Source of the DNA: Catenulispora sp. EB89
GTDB taxonomy: Bacteria; Actinomycetota; Actinomycetes; Streptomycetales; Catenulisporaceae
NCBI RefSeq assembly: GCF_041261445.1
Contig: NZ_JBGCCU010000016.1
Coordinates: 62,001-126,000 of the forward strand
DNA: 64,000 nucleotides
Direction of reading: 5' to 3'
Shown here: in pieces, positions 15,654 through 23,621 of the stretch
Position numbering within the stretch: the stretch's first letter is position 1
Layout: each line of letters opens with the position of its first letter
The notes under the pieces: generated by a model
Seen by the model: the letters and a program-made list of their open reading frames with translations, nothing else
What the model was told of the DNA's origin: nothing
Databases searched by the model: none
Program-made: the position numbers and the translations under genes

Positions 15654-16745
15654 TCAGGCGACGCGCCGGTCGTCGATCGCGTCGAAGTCCCAGTCGATCC
15701 CCAGGCCGGGGGTCTCCGGCGCGATCGCATGGCCGTTCTCGACCTGCATCTGGCTCCGGGTGATCGCGCGCAGCTGGGGGATGTGCTCGACGTAGCGGCC
15801 GTTGGGGATGGCGGCGACGAGGCTGACGTGCAGTTCCATCAGGAAGTGCGGGCACACGTCGACGTTGAAGGACTCGGCGAGGTGCGCGATCTTCAGCCAC
15901 GGCGTGATGCCGCCGACCCGCGCGACATCGGCCTGCACGATCGAGGCCGCGCCGCGCGCCAGGTAGTCGCGGAACTGCGCGAGGGAGTACATCGACTCCC
16001 CGACCGCGATCGGGATGGTCGTGGACTGCGCCAGGGCGACGTGGCCGGCCACGTCGTCGGCCGGCAGAGGTTCTTCGAACCACGACAGCCCAAGCGGCTC
16101 GAAGGCCGCCGCGCGCCGACGAGCCTCGGCGCACGTCATCGACTGGTTCGCGTCGACCATGAGGTCCAGCTCCGGACCGACGGCGTCGCGCACCGCGCGC
16201 AGCCGGTGCAAGTCGTGCTCCACGCGCGACTTGCCGACCTTGAGCTTCACACCGGACCAGCCCGCGGCCTGCGAGGCCTGCGCACCCCGGACGAGCTCGT
16301 CGGTCGACAAATGGAGCCAGCCGCCCTCGGTGTCGTAGAGCGGGACCTCGCGCCGAAAGCCGCCGGCCAGGCGCCACAACGGCTCCGCGGCACGCTTGCA
16401 CCGCAGGTCCCACAACGCGGTGTCGACGGCGGCCAGCGCGAGCGAGGTGATCGCGCCGACGGTCGTGGCGCGAGTGGAGGCGAACAGGTCCCGCCACAGG
16501 TGCTCCACGAGCGTGGCGTCCGCGCCGGCGAGCCGCGGCAGCAGGTGATCGCGCAGCATCGCGAGAACGGAGCTGCCGCCGGTGCCGATCGTGTAGGAGT
16601 AGCCGACGCCGGTGTTGCCATCGTCGGTGGTGACGCTGACGAAAAGCGTCTCCTGCTTGAGGAACGCCTGGACCGCGTCGGTCCGAACGGTCTCGACTTC
16701 CAGGTCGGTGAGCCAGGCGGTGGCGTCGACGATCTTGACCGGCAT
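15654..16745 (-). CDS. Mandelate racemase/muconate lactonizing enzyme family protein
   Basis: A 363-residue enolase-superfamily enzyme with the complete mandelate-racemase-subgroup active site: the KxK pair Lys167/Lys169 (GVKLKVGK), the metal ligands Asp198 (VDANQ), Glu224 (FEEPL) and Glu250 (GES), and a catalytic His at 300 (VCPHF). This set supports proton abstraction from a carboxylate, typically dehydration of a sugar acid (galactarate, gluconate or fuconate type) or racemisation; the substrate cannot be read from the motifs. AGGA lies eight bases before the ATG. It stands alone between a convergent decarboxylase and a long non-coding stretch. Confidence 0.9.
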   Translation of the reverse strand: MPVKIVDATAWLTDLEVETVRTDAVQAFLKQETLFVSVTTDDGNTGVGYSYTIGTGGSSVLAMLRDHLLPRLAGADATLVEHLWRDLFASTRATTVGAITSLALAAVDTALWDLRCKRAAEPLWRLAGGFRREVPLYDTEGGWLHLSTDELVRGAQASQAAGWSGVKLKVGKSRVEHDLHRLRAVRDAVGPELDLMVDANQSMTCAEARRRAAAFEPLGLSWFEEPLPADDVAGHVALAQSTTIPIAVGESMYSLAQFRDYLARGAASIVQADVARVGGITPWLKIAHLAESFNVDVCPHFLMELHVSLVAAIPNGRYVEHIPQLRAITRSQMQVENGHAIAPETPGLGIDWDFDAIDDRRVA

Positions 16746-17321
16746 GTGGTGTCCTGCTTTCCCCTCGCCCGGCGGCCGCAGTGGAGCGCTGGGTCCCGGC
16801 GCGTCGGCTGGATGCTGCGCGTTCGAACGTACCGGATTCGGTGGGGGAAGATCGGCTCGCGCTTGGGGGGCAGGGTGCGGTTGGCGAGTGGGCTTTACAG
16901 GCGATTTTTACGGCTTCGCCTAAGGTTTGATGACCTCGCAGGGGGACGCAGTTCGGTTGAACGACTGGTTCTGCGCTGGCGGCCGCCGGTGCTCATGGTC
17001 AAGATCGCGCGCCGGATTCAGGTTTCGCCGGCAGTGTGCCGACGGCTGGCGGCCGCGTTCGGTGGGCGCCAGGGGCAACCTGCGCGTCCGGCATTTCGGC
17101 GGCGGTCCGCGACTGTTCGGCTTTCGATCACGCTGTTGCCCGCGTGGCGTTGTTGCTTGTGGTCGCCGGGGTTCTGGTTCCTTGCCGCGCTGTCGCCGGC
17201 CGCGCATGTCGGGCCCGTTATCTGAGCACCGATGCGGCGCCGGCGACCGCCCCTCAGGACCGCCGCGAAATCGAGGCCCGAACCCGCGTCATGATTCGGC
17301 GATTCGCCGGTCTCTTATTGT
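16746..17321. other. Gene-free stretch of about 575 bases
   Basis: No reading frame here has actinobacterial codon bias over a useful length. The first 40 bases carry the ribosome-binding site of the enolase-superfamily gene. A perfect 13-bp palindrome, CGGCGATTCGCCG, lies at 17297-17309, 12 bases before the next ATG, and may be an operator for that gene. The rest looks like eroded sequence. Confidence 0.4.
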
Positions 17322-17717
17322 ATGGCCGATACAACTATGATCCCTGCGGCGGATGCCAAGACGACCTGGTACACGGTCCGTCTCGCCTTCCGCGTCCGCG
17401 CGAACACCGTCTCCCGCCTCGGCTATCTTTTCCCCGCCGCCTACTTCCACACCGGGGAGCAGGCTGAGCGGTTCGGGATGTGCCTGTGGGCCACGCGGCA
17501 TCGGAACGTCGTCGCTCTGCACGTGTTCCCGCCGATCAGCGGGCGCAGTCTCGCGCCGGACGGGTGGTCGATCGCGGAGGTGGTGCACGTCGACTGCGGC
17601 ACGATGCCGCGGCGGCGGGTGCCGGCGATCGTCGTGGCGCCGGGTGGCGCGATGTGGTTGCAGGAGGCGTCGCATCGGGTGGCGGCGGCTGTGGGGCGGA
17701 GGGCTGCTCGCTTGTAG
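17322..17717 (+). CDS. Hypothetical protein, 131 aa
   Basis: A basic soluble protein without signal peptide or recognised domain. It has a mixed alpha/beta pattern (TWYTVRLAFRVRANTVSRLG, then RNVVALHVFPPISGRSLAPD) and ends in an Arg/Ala-rich helix. There is no ribosome-binding site before the ATG. A TATTGT element ends three bases upstream, and a 13-bp palindrome lies at 17297-17309. Codon positions look coding. Convergent with the phosphotriesterase-like gene. Function unknown. Confidence 0.5.
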   Translation: MADTTMIPAADAKTTWYTVRLAFRVRANTVSRLGYLFPAAYFHTGEQAERFGMCLWATRHRNVVALHVFPPISGRSLAPDGWSIAEVVHVDCGTMPRRRVPAIVVAPGGAMWLQEASHRVAAAVGRRAARL

Positions 17718-17760
17718 GTGCGGTTGGCTGCTTCGGCGGCGTTGCTATTTACGTTGCTAG

Positions 17761-18801
17761 TTATAAGGACACGGACAGCAGCCTTGCGGGGTTGGAAATC
17801 AGCATCCTGTCGATGTTTTGATGACTTATGCCTAGTTCTTCGAGATCTTGGAGGAATACGCGTCCGAGGTAGCCGTAGCCATGTCGGCCATGGGTTGCGG
17901 GGTTCAGCCACGTCTGGCCGCCGGTCAGGTCCTCGGACAGGAGGATCCGGTCGGCGTGGCCTTCGGCGACGAGCGCCGCCAGGCGGTGTGCGCGGGTGCG
18001 GTCGGACTGCCTGATCGCCGGCTTGTCGTAGCGGCCGTCAGGCTCCTGATGTGACGGCGCGGGGCGGCGGACGTCCCAGGACTCCTTGCCGATGGAGTCG
18101 AAACCGATGCTCACGCCGCGATCGAGGACGCGGCGGACGTAGTCGAGGTCGGGGTGGTTGTCCATGTGGCCGATCACCACGCGGTCCAGGGGGACCCCTT
18201 CCTGCACGAGGATGTCGATCTGTTCCAGGGCCATCGTTCCGTGCGTTGTGTGCGTGCTGATCGCCAGGCCGGTCAGGTGGTGTGCTCGGGCCGCGGCGCG
18301 CAGGCCGCGTGCTTCGTGTTCGGTGATGTGGCCGTCGCTGGTGGGCTGCTCGCCGAGGATGCCGGCGCGGACGCCGGTGCTCCCGATACCGGTGGTCACG
18401 TCGGCGACGAAGCGGTGTACGAGGTCTTCGATACTGGCCTGCCGCACCCACTCAGGGCTGAACTCCTCGCGGTAGGTGGCCGTGCCCGACACGATGTTCA
18501 GCCCACTCGCCTCGGCAATACGCGGGAGGAGTACGGCGTTCGCCCCGGTGGCGTCACGGCCCGCGTCCCCATACGGACTCAGGTCGACGACCGTCCCGAA
18601 CCCGAGCTCCTTCAGACCGCTCAACGCCTCGACCGCAGCCGCGACCTTCGCATCGTCGAACTCTGCGTCAGTCAGCGGACGGCCGGACGGTCCCGGCCCC
18701 ACGAGCAGCGCGAGCACGTGCTCGTGGGACAGGACCCGGCCGAGGGCACGCGGGTCGACGTCGCCTCGTACCGTCCGGCACACGGCCTGGGTTTGTTCCA
18801 T
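17761..18801 (-). CDS. Phosphotriesterase-family metal-dependent hydrolase
   Basis: A 346-residue amidohydrolase-superfamily protein of the phosphotriesterase/PHP family. Metal ligands are visible: His26 and His28 in LSHEHV, His184 (ISTHTTHG), His212 (IGHMDNH) and Asp291 (LLSEDLTGG). At the bridging position, where bacterial phosphotriesterases carry a carboxylated Lys, this protein has Glu151 (AGILGEQPTSDG), as in E. coli PHP. This favours a lactonase or esterase role over organophosphate hydrolysis. It starts ten bases after the dehalogenase-like gene stop, so the two are probably one transcript facing the HxlR regulator. Confidence 0.85.
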   Translation of the reverse strand: MEQTQAVCRTVRGDVDPRALGRVLSHEHVLALLVGPGPSGRPLTDAEFDDAKVAAAVEALSGLKELGFGTVVDLSPYGDAGRDATGANAVLLPRIAEASGLNIVSGTATYREEFSPEWVRQASIEDLVHRFVADVTTGIGSTGVRAGILGEQPTSDGHITEHEARGLRAAARAHHLTGLAISTHTTHGTMALEQIDILVQEGVPLDRVVIGHMDNHPDLDYVRRVLDRGVSIGFDSIGKESWDVRRPAPSHQEPDGRYDKPAIRQSDRTRAHRLAALVAEGHADRILLSEDLTGGQTWLNPATHGRHGYGYLGRVFLQDLEELGISHQNIDRMLISNPARLLSVSL

Positions 18802-18811
18802 GCGCTACACG

Positions 18812-19762
18812 CTAGGCGGCGATCATTTCGGTGAGTGCCGAACCGTCGCTCGTGGCGTCGAGGAAGAGCTTGATGAGCGCGGTGATCGTCGCTGGCGCGT
18901 CTTCAAGGCTGTAGTGGCCGACGCCTGACAGTTCACTGACAAGCCCGTTCGGGAACGTCTCGCGGAACAGCGGCAGGAAGTGTTCGGCGGCCAGGGTGCG
19001 GTCCTCGGAGCCCCAGATGGCGAGGGCCGGGAGGCCGGCGGCTCGTTCGCGGGCCTCGGGTCCGGGCTGCTCGAAGCGGTGGGCGCCCAGTTCCAGGCCC
19101 TTGGCCCAGCCCAGCGCGCCGGCCGCGGCCGCCGGGGTCGGGAAGGGGGCGGCGTAGGCGCGAAGCCAGGACGGCGTGATGATCTCGTTGTCCTGGAAGC
19201 CGTTGAGTTTCAGGGTGCTGAGGATGTTGTAGCCGAGGTCGCCGAGGGTCGCGTCGAGGGTGCCCCGGGCGTGGGCCTCGGCGATCCAGGTGAACCACGC
19301 GGACTGGGCCGCGTTGGCCTTGAACGCGGCGGCCAGGCCGGGCTGGCCGAACGCGGTCGGGCCGTTGACGCTGATCACGCGGGAGACGAGCTCGGGCCGG
19401 CGGGCCAGCAGGCCCATGCCGGCCGGGCCGCCGAAGTCGTGCAGGACCAGCGTGATGCCGGTCAGGTCCAGGTCGGCGACCAGCGCTTCGAGGTTGTCGA
19501 CGTGGTCCTGGAGCCAGTAGGTGCGGTCCGCCGGGGTCTCGCTCTTCCCGAAGCCCATGTGGTCGGGGACGATCACGCGGTGCGTCGGCGCCAAGTCGGC
19601 GACCAGGTGGCGGTAGAGGTAGCCCCAGGTGGGTTCGCCGTGCAGGGCGAGCACGACGGGGCCGGCGCCCTCGTCGACGTAGTGCATGCGGAACCCGGGG
19701 GCGGTGCTGAAGTGCGGCTGGAAGGGGAAGGTTCCGTCGAAGGTCTCGGCGGGGTCGATCAT
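18812..19762 (-). CDS. Alpha/beta hydrolase, haloalkane dehalogenase-like
   Basis: A 316-residue alpha/beta hydrolase. The oxyanion-hole motif HGEPTWGYLYR (41-51) and the nucleophile elbow LHDFGGPAG, with Asp109 in place of Ser, are typical of haloalkane dehalogenases and related epoxide hydrolases. The catalytic His is at 283 (GVGHYSLED). In true dehalogenases the Asp is followed by Trp (DWGG) for halide binding; here it is Phe, so halide binding may be altered. Start ATG 19762. First gene of a probable two-gene operon with the phosphotriesterase-like gene, divergent from hxlR. Confidence 0.85.
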   Translation of the reverse strand: MIDPAETFDGTFPFQPHFSTAPGFRMHYVDEGAGPVVLALHGEPTWGYLYRHLVADLAPTHRVIVPDHMGFGKSETPADRTYWLQDHVDNLEALVADLDLTGITLVLHDFGGPAGMGLLARRPELVSRVISVNGPTAFGQPGLAAAFKANAAQSAWFTWIAEAHARGTLDATLGDLGYNILSTLKLNGFQDNEIITPSWLRAYAAPFPTPAAAAGALGWAKGLELGAHRFEQPGPEARERAAGLPALAIWGSEDRTLAAEHFLPLFRETFPNGLVSELSGVGHYSLEDAPATITALIKLFLDATSDGSALTEMIAA

Positions 19763-19836
19763 GGCGGCTTCTCCTCGCTGGGCGGCGTGCGGGAGCCCTG
19801 GGCAGAGCTCGGGCGGGGGCCAGCGTAGGCAGAAGT

Positions 19837-19853
19837 GGTTTCGATTTGCAACC
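19837..19853. promoter_or_regulatory. Imperfect dyad between dehalogenase-like gene and hxlR
   Basis: GGTTTCGATTTGCAACC is an imperfect palindrome (about 12 of 17 positions symmetric) midway between the two divergent starts. Two direct repeats resembling ACCAMCTTTCACKA follow at about 19873-19900. These are candidate HxlR-binding sites; the assignment is positional only. Confidence 0.4.
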
Positions 19854-19951
19854 GCTGTAGTCTTGTTTCACCACCAACTTTCACTACCACCTTTCACGAC
19901 CAGTTCTCGGAGTCGGGTTCCCCACCAGCCGGGAAGCGAGGAGGCACGGCG

Positions 19952-20416
19952 ATGACGAAGCGGCAGGCCACCCAGGAGCCGTGTCCGGTGATGCGGACCG
20001 TCGACCTGGTCGGCGACCGGTGGACGCTGCTGATCCTGCGCGACGCGTTCGACGGGCCGTGCCGCTTCAGCCAGCTGCAGCGCAGCCTGGGCATCGCCAA
20101 GAACATCCTCAGCGACCGGCTCGCCGGCCTGGTCGACGCCGGGATCCTCACGACGGAGCCAGCCGCGGACTCGTCGGCGTACCAGGCGTACGCGCTGACC
20201 GACAAGGGCCGCGACCTGTTCGACGTCATCATCGCCCTGCGACAGTGGGGCGAGCAGTACGCGTTCGACCCCGGCGAGGAATACCGGCCGCTGATCGACC
20301 AGACCACCGGCGAGCCGCTACGGCACGTGGCGTTCACCCGGGAAGACGGGAGCGCGGTCCGACCGAGCGAGACGACGCTCGGGGAGCTGCGGCCGATCGC
20401 CGCGGCGGCGCGGTAG
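19952..20416 (+). CDS. HxlR-family transcriptional regulator
   Basis: A 154-residue winged-helix protein of the HxlR type. It has the conserved N-terminal Cys region (TQEPCPVMRTVDLVGDRWTL), the recognition segment FSQLQRSLGIAKNILSDRLA and the wing. A C-terminal extension beyond the usual 110 residues contains YRPLIDQTTGEPLRHVAF, common in actinobacterial members. GGAGG lies eight bases before ATG 19952; an upstream frame opening at 19835 would start inside the operator region. The Cys may sense electrophiles. Likely regulates the divergent dehalogenase/phosphotriesterase pair. Confidence 0.9.
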   Translation: MTKRQATQEPCPVMRTVDLVGDRWTLLILRDAFDGPCRFSQLQRSLGIAKNILSDRLAGLVDAGILTTEPAADSSAYQAYALTDKGRDLFDVIIALRQWGEQYAFDPGEEYRPLIDQTTGEPLRHVAFTREDGSAVRPSETTLGELRPIAAAAR

Positions 20417-20481
20417 CGGGATCCGCCATCGCGCGCCGCGCACATCGGCGTACCGCGCGCCGACGCGCCGCGCACACCACC

Positions 20482-20506
20482 GTTAGGAGCTCACGCAACG
20501 GGGTAC
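20482..20506 (+). promoter_or_regulatory. SigB-type general-stress promoter for csbD
   Basis: GTTAGG (20482-20487), a 13-base spacer and GGGTAC (20501-20506) match the actinobacterial SigB-type consensus (GTTT...GGGTAT) and lie about 30 bases before the csbD start. CsbD genes in other Gram-positive bacteria are classic general-stress regulon members, which agrees with the site. Confidence 0.6.
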
Positions 20507-20534
20507 CCGGTGTTGGCGATGAAGGGAAGGAACC

Positions 20535-20789
20535 ATGAGCCTCACCGACAAGTTCGAGCACACGGTTCAGCGAATGAAGGGCCACACCGAGGAAGGCGCC
20601 GGCAAGGCCCTCGGCGACGACGACCTCGTCGCCCACGGCAAGGCCGACCAGATCGCGGCCCACGCCAAGCAGGCCGCGTCCCAGGCCGGCGACGCCGCCC
20701 GGCACGTCGGGCAGCGCGTCACGAAGCGCGCCATGCGCGGGCTCGGCAGGCTGCACGAGCGGCTGCATGAGGACGCTGACAAGCGGTAG
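20535..20789 (+). CDS. csbD: CsbD-family stress protein
   Basis: An 84-residue hydrophilic, helix-forming protein of the CsbD/YjbJ family. The family core DKFEHTVQRMKGHTEEGAGKALGDDDL is visible in its typical order (split here as DKFEHTVQRMKGHTEE and GAGKALGDDDLVAHGKADQ), followed by Ala/Gln/Lys-rich helices and a basic C-terminus (KRAMRGLGRLHERLHED). These proteins accumulate in stress and stationary phase; the molecular role is not settled. AAGGA lies five bases before the ATG, and a SigB-type promoter sits at 20482-20506. Confidence 0.88.
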   Translation: MSLTDKFEHTVQRMKGHTEEGAGKALGDDDLVAHGKADQIAAHAKQAASQAGDAARHVGQRVTKRAMRGLGRLHERLHEDADKR

Positions 20790-20910
20790 CCCACCGCCCC
20801 AGGCGGACAAGGCGAACACCCGGCGAAGGGGCGATGAATTCCGCGTTCAACCCCTTTCCGCCAAATAAGGATGCCCTAAGCTCAACGCGAACCCGTTCCG
20901 GACGCTCGCC

Positions 20911-22149
20911 ATGATGGGGCTCCCCTTGTCCAAGAACCCGCCGAGGCTGGCGTCGCCGAAGGTCGTGCTGGCGCTCACCGCCGTCGTGGCTGTCCTCGGC
21001 GCGGTCGCCGGCAACGCGATGCACCACTCCGCCGCCAAGCCGAAGTACGCCGCTGGGCTGCCTGCCGGCGCGCTGACCGTTGACGCGTACGACTGCGGCG
21101 GCGGGTGGACGGCGGCGAAGCCGGGGAAGCAGAACCTGCTCATCGCCAACACCGGTATCGAGACGACCGAGGTCTACCTGATCGATCCGGGCACCGGTGC
21201 GATCTACGGGGAGCTCGTCGGGCTCGCCGCGGGGACCAGCGACCAGATGCCGGTGGTGCTCGGCGACGGGACGTACGCGCTGAAGTGCTGGCCCGCCGAC
21301 GCCGATCCGGTGACCGGGCCGCCGGTGCGCGTCACCGGCAGCGCCTCCGCGGCGATGGCCGGGGCCGTGACGCCCGGCGTGCTGCCGGTGTCGCGCGCGG
21401 ACCTGACCGGGCCGGTGAAGCAGTACCAGTCCTACGTCGAGAACGGCCTGGGGCAGCTGAAGCCGCTGGTCCAGAAGCTCCAGGCGGACGTCGCCGCCGG
21501 GAACCTCGACGCCGCGCGCGCCGACTGGGTGCCCGCGCACCAGCAGTACGAGCGGCTGGGCGGCGCGTACGACGCGTTCGGGGACGTCGGCGACGCGATC
21601 GACGGGCTGCCGAACGACCTGCCCGGCGGCGTCGGCGACTCCGGCTTCGGGGGCTTCCACCGGCTCGAGTACGGGCTCTGGCACGGCCAGACGGCCGCGC
21701 AGCTGACCGGGCCGGCCGGGGATCTGGTGGCGTCGGTGGACAAGCTGTCGACGGAGTTCCCCGGCGCCCAGATCGACCCGCTGCAGCTGGGCCTGCGCAC
21801 GCACGAGATCCTGGAGGACGCGGTCCGCTTCGAGCTGTCCGGCCAGAGCGACCAGGGCAGCGGCACGACGCTGGCCACGATCGACGCCAACGTCGACGGC
21901 ACGCAGGCGCTTCTGGGCATCCTGCGGCCGATCCTCACCCCGCGCGACCCCGACCTGCCGCGCATCGACGCCGCGCTGGCGCGGTTGCGCGGCCTGGTCG
22001 AGGCGCAACGGCACGCCGACGGGTCGTGGACGCCGCTGGCGCAGCTCACGAACCCGCAGCGGGAGGCGCTGAACTCGGCGGCCGGGGCCGCGGTGGAGTT
22101 GCTGGCGCCGGTCGCGACGATCTGCGAGCCGCGGTTGGACAAGTCGTGA
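20911..22149 (+). CDS. efeO: EfeO-type periplasmic/lipid-side iron uptake protein
   Basis: A 412-residue EfeO: an N-terminal hydrophobic anchor/signal (about 18-34), a cupredoxin-like domain (about 50-140) and a C-terminal imelysin/M75-like helical domain (about 155-410). The HxxE iron-binding motif is [10 protein letters not shown] (His250, Glu253). EfeO hands iron to the EfeU permease together with the EfeB peroxidase. Here efeB follows 52 bases downstream, but no efeU precedes it; csbD lies directly upstream. The ATG at 20911 is followed by a second ATG at 20914; either may be used, and the ribosome-binding site is weak. Confidence 0.92.
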   Translation: MMGLPLSKNPPRLASPKVVLALTAVVAVLGAVAGNAMHHSAAKPKYAAGLPAGALTVDAYDCGGGWTAAKPGKQNLLIANTGIETTEVYLIDPGTGAIYGELVGLAAGTSDQMPVVLGDGTYALKCWPADADPVTGPPVRVTGSASAAMAGAVTPGVLPVSRADLTGPVKQYQSYVENGLGQLKPLVQKLQADVAAGNLDAARADWVPAHQQYERLGGAYDAFGDVGDAIDGLPNDLPGGVGDSGFGGFHRLEYGLWHGQTAAQLTGPAGDLVASVDKLSTEFPGAQIDPLQLGLRTHEILEDAVRFELSGQSDQGSGTTLATIDANVDGTQALLGILRPILTPRDPDLPRIDAALARLRGLVEAQRHADGSWTPLAQLTNPQREALNSAAGAAVELLAPVATICEPRLDKS

Positions 22150-22201
22150 TGAGGACGCACACTTTTCAGCAGCCTTACGCCCGAACCCCCAGGAGCACCC
22201 G

Positions 22202-23470
22202 ATGACCGCCCCGATCGGCCGCCGATCCCTGCTCCGGGCCGCCGGCATCGGCGGCGTGGCAGCCGCCGCGACCACCGCCGGCACCGGCCTCGCGCTGACC
22301 CACGACACCGCCTCGGCCGCGACGGTCCCGGACGCGGGCGCCGCGGCCGCCGCCCCCGACGCGGCCCCGGCCCCCGCCCCCGCCTTCCGCGGCCCGCACC
22401 AGGCCGCCGTCCTGCGCGGCGCCGCCCCGGCCACGATCATGCTCGCGCTCGACGTCACCGCGACCGACAAGGCCGGCCTCGCCGACCTGTTCCGCACCCT
22501 GACCGCCCGCGCCGCGTTCCTCACCGCCGGGGGCCTGCCGGACCAGGCCGGCGTCAGCGGGCCGCCGACCGACTCCGGCACGCTCGGGCCGGAGGTCGCC
22601 GCCGACAACCTCACCGTGACCCTCGGCGTCGGCTCCACGCTGTTCGACGACCGGTTCGGCCTGGCCGCGCGCAAGCCCGCCGGGCTGTTCCCGATGCCGG
22701 TCTTCGCCAACGACGACCTCGACCAGGCGCAGTGCCACGGCGACCTGAGCCTGCAGCTGTCCGCGGACCACAGCGACACCGTGCTGCACGCGCTGCGCGA
22801 CATCATGCGCAGCGTCCGCGGGGCCGCGCAGATCCGGTGGCGCGTCGACGGCTTCGTCAGCCCTCCGCGCCCCTCCGGCACGCCGCGCAACCACTTCGGG
22901 TTCAAGGACGGCATCGCCAACCCCGACGTCGCCGATCCCGCGCAGATGAGCCGGCTGGTATGGGTGGACCCGGCGAAGAACCCGGCGTGGGCGGTCGGCG
23001 GGAGCTATCTGAGCGTGCGGCTGATCCGGATGCTGACCGAGTTCTGGGACCGGGTCTCGCTCGGGGAGCAGGAGAACATGTTCGGGCGCCGGCGGGGCAG
23101 CGGCGCGCCGCTGTCCGGGCACACCGAGGCCGACGCGCCGGACTACTCCAACGACGCCGTCGGCGAGACCATCCCGCTGACCAGCCACATCCGGCTGGCC
23201 AATCCGCGCACAGCGGCCACCGACGACTCGCGGATCCTGCGGCGCGGGTACAACTACGACCGCGGCGTGGACCCGAACGGGAACCTCGACATGGGCCTGA
23301 TCTTCACGTGCTACCAGCAGGACGTGAAGCGGCAGTTCGAGACGGTGCAGAACCGGCTGAGCGGAGAGCCGCTGGACGACTATATCTCGCCGTTCGGGGG
23401 CGGGTACTTCCTGGTGCTCCCCGGCGTTTCGTCCGGTTCTGACTTCTTCGGGTCGGCATTGTTGACCTGA
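22202..23470 (+). CDS. efeB: EfeB-type Dyp heme peroxidase, Tat-exported
   Basis: A 422-residue dye-decolorizing peroxidase. The N-terminus has a twin-arginine signal ([20 protein letters not shown]). An Ala/Pro-rich spacer follows, then the Dyp fold with the diagnostic GFKDG (233-237, catalytic Asp236) and the proximal heme ligand His329 ([11 protein letters not shown]). It exports folded with heme through Tat and works with EfeO in ferrous iron uptake or heme deferrochelation. AGGAG lies nine bases before the ATG; 52 bases after efeO, so the two are co-transcribed. Confidence 0.94.
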   Translation: MTAPIGRRSLLRAAGIGGVAAAATTAGTGLALTHDTASAATVPDAGAAAAAPDAAPAPAPAFRGPHQAAVLRGAAPATIMLALDVTATDKAGLADLFRTLTARAAFLTAGGLPDQAGVSGPPTDSGTLGPEVAADNLTVTLGVGSTLFDDRFGLAARKPAGLFPMPVFANDDLDQAQCHGDLSLQLSADHSDTVLHALRDIMRSVRGAAQIRWRVDGFVSPPRPSGTPRNHFGFKDGIANPDVADPAQMSRLVWVDPAKNPAWAVGGSYLSVRLIRMLTEFWDRVSLGEQENMFGRRRGSGAPLSGHTEADAPDYSNDAVGETIPLTSHIRLANPRTAATDDSRILRRGYNYDRGVDPNGNLDMGLIFTCYQQDVKRQFETVQNRLSGEPLDDYISPFGGGYFLVLPGVSSGSDFFGSALLT

Positions 23471-23621
23471 AGTATCGGTATGAGGCATTGATCCGGAGCA
23501 TCGAACAGAAGTGTCGGTGCTCCGTGTCCAGAGTTCGCACGAGATTCCCGGCCCGTTCATTGCCGTTGTCGAGACTGGCCCCGCGAAAACTGGCAAGACC
23601 GTCTCTCAGGGAGAAGATCCG

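Noticed and set aside
20866-20879. Possible iron box (TAAGGATGCCCTAA) upstream of efeO
   Set aside because: Only the outer bases match a DtxR/IdeR-type palindrome and the centre does not fit; too weak to list as an operator.
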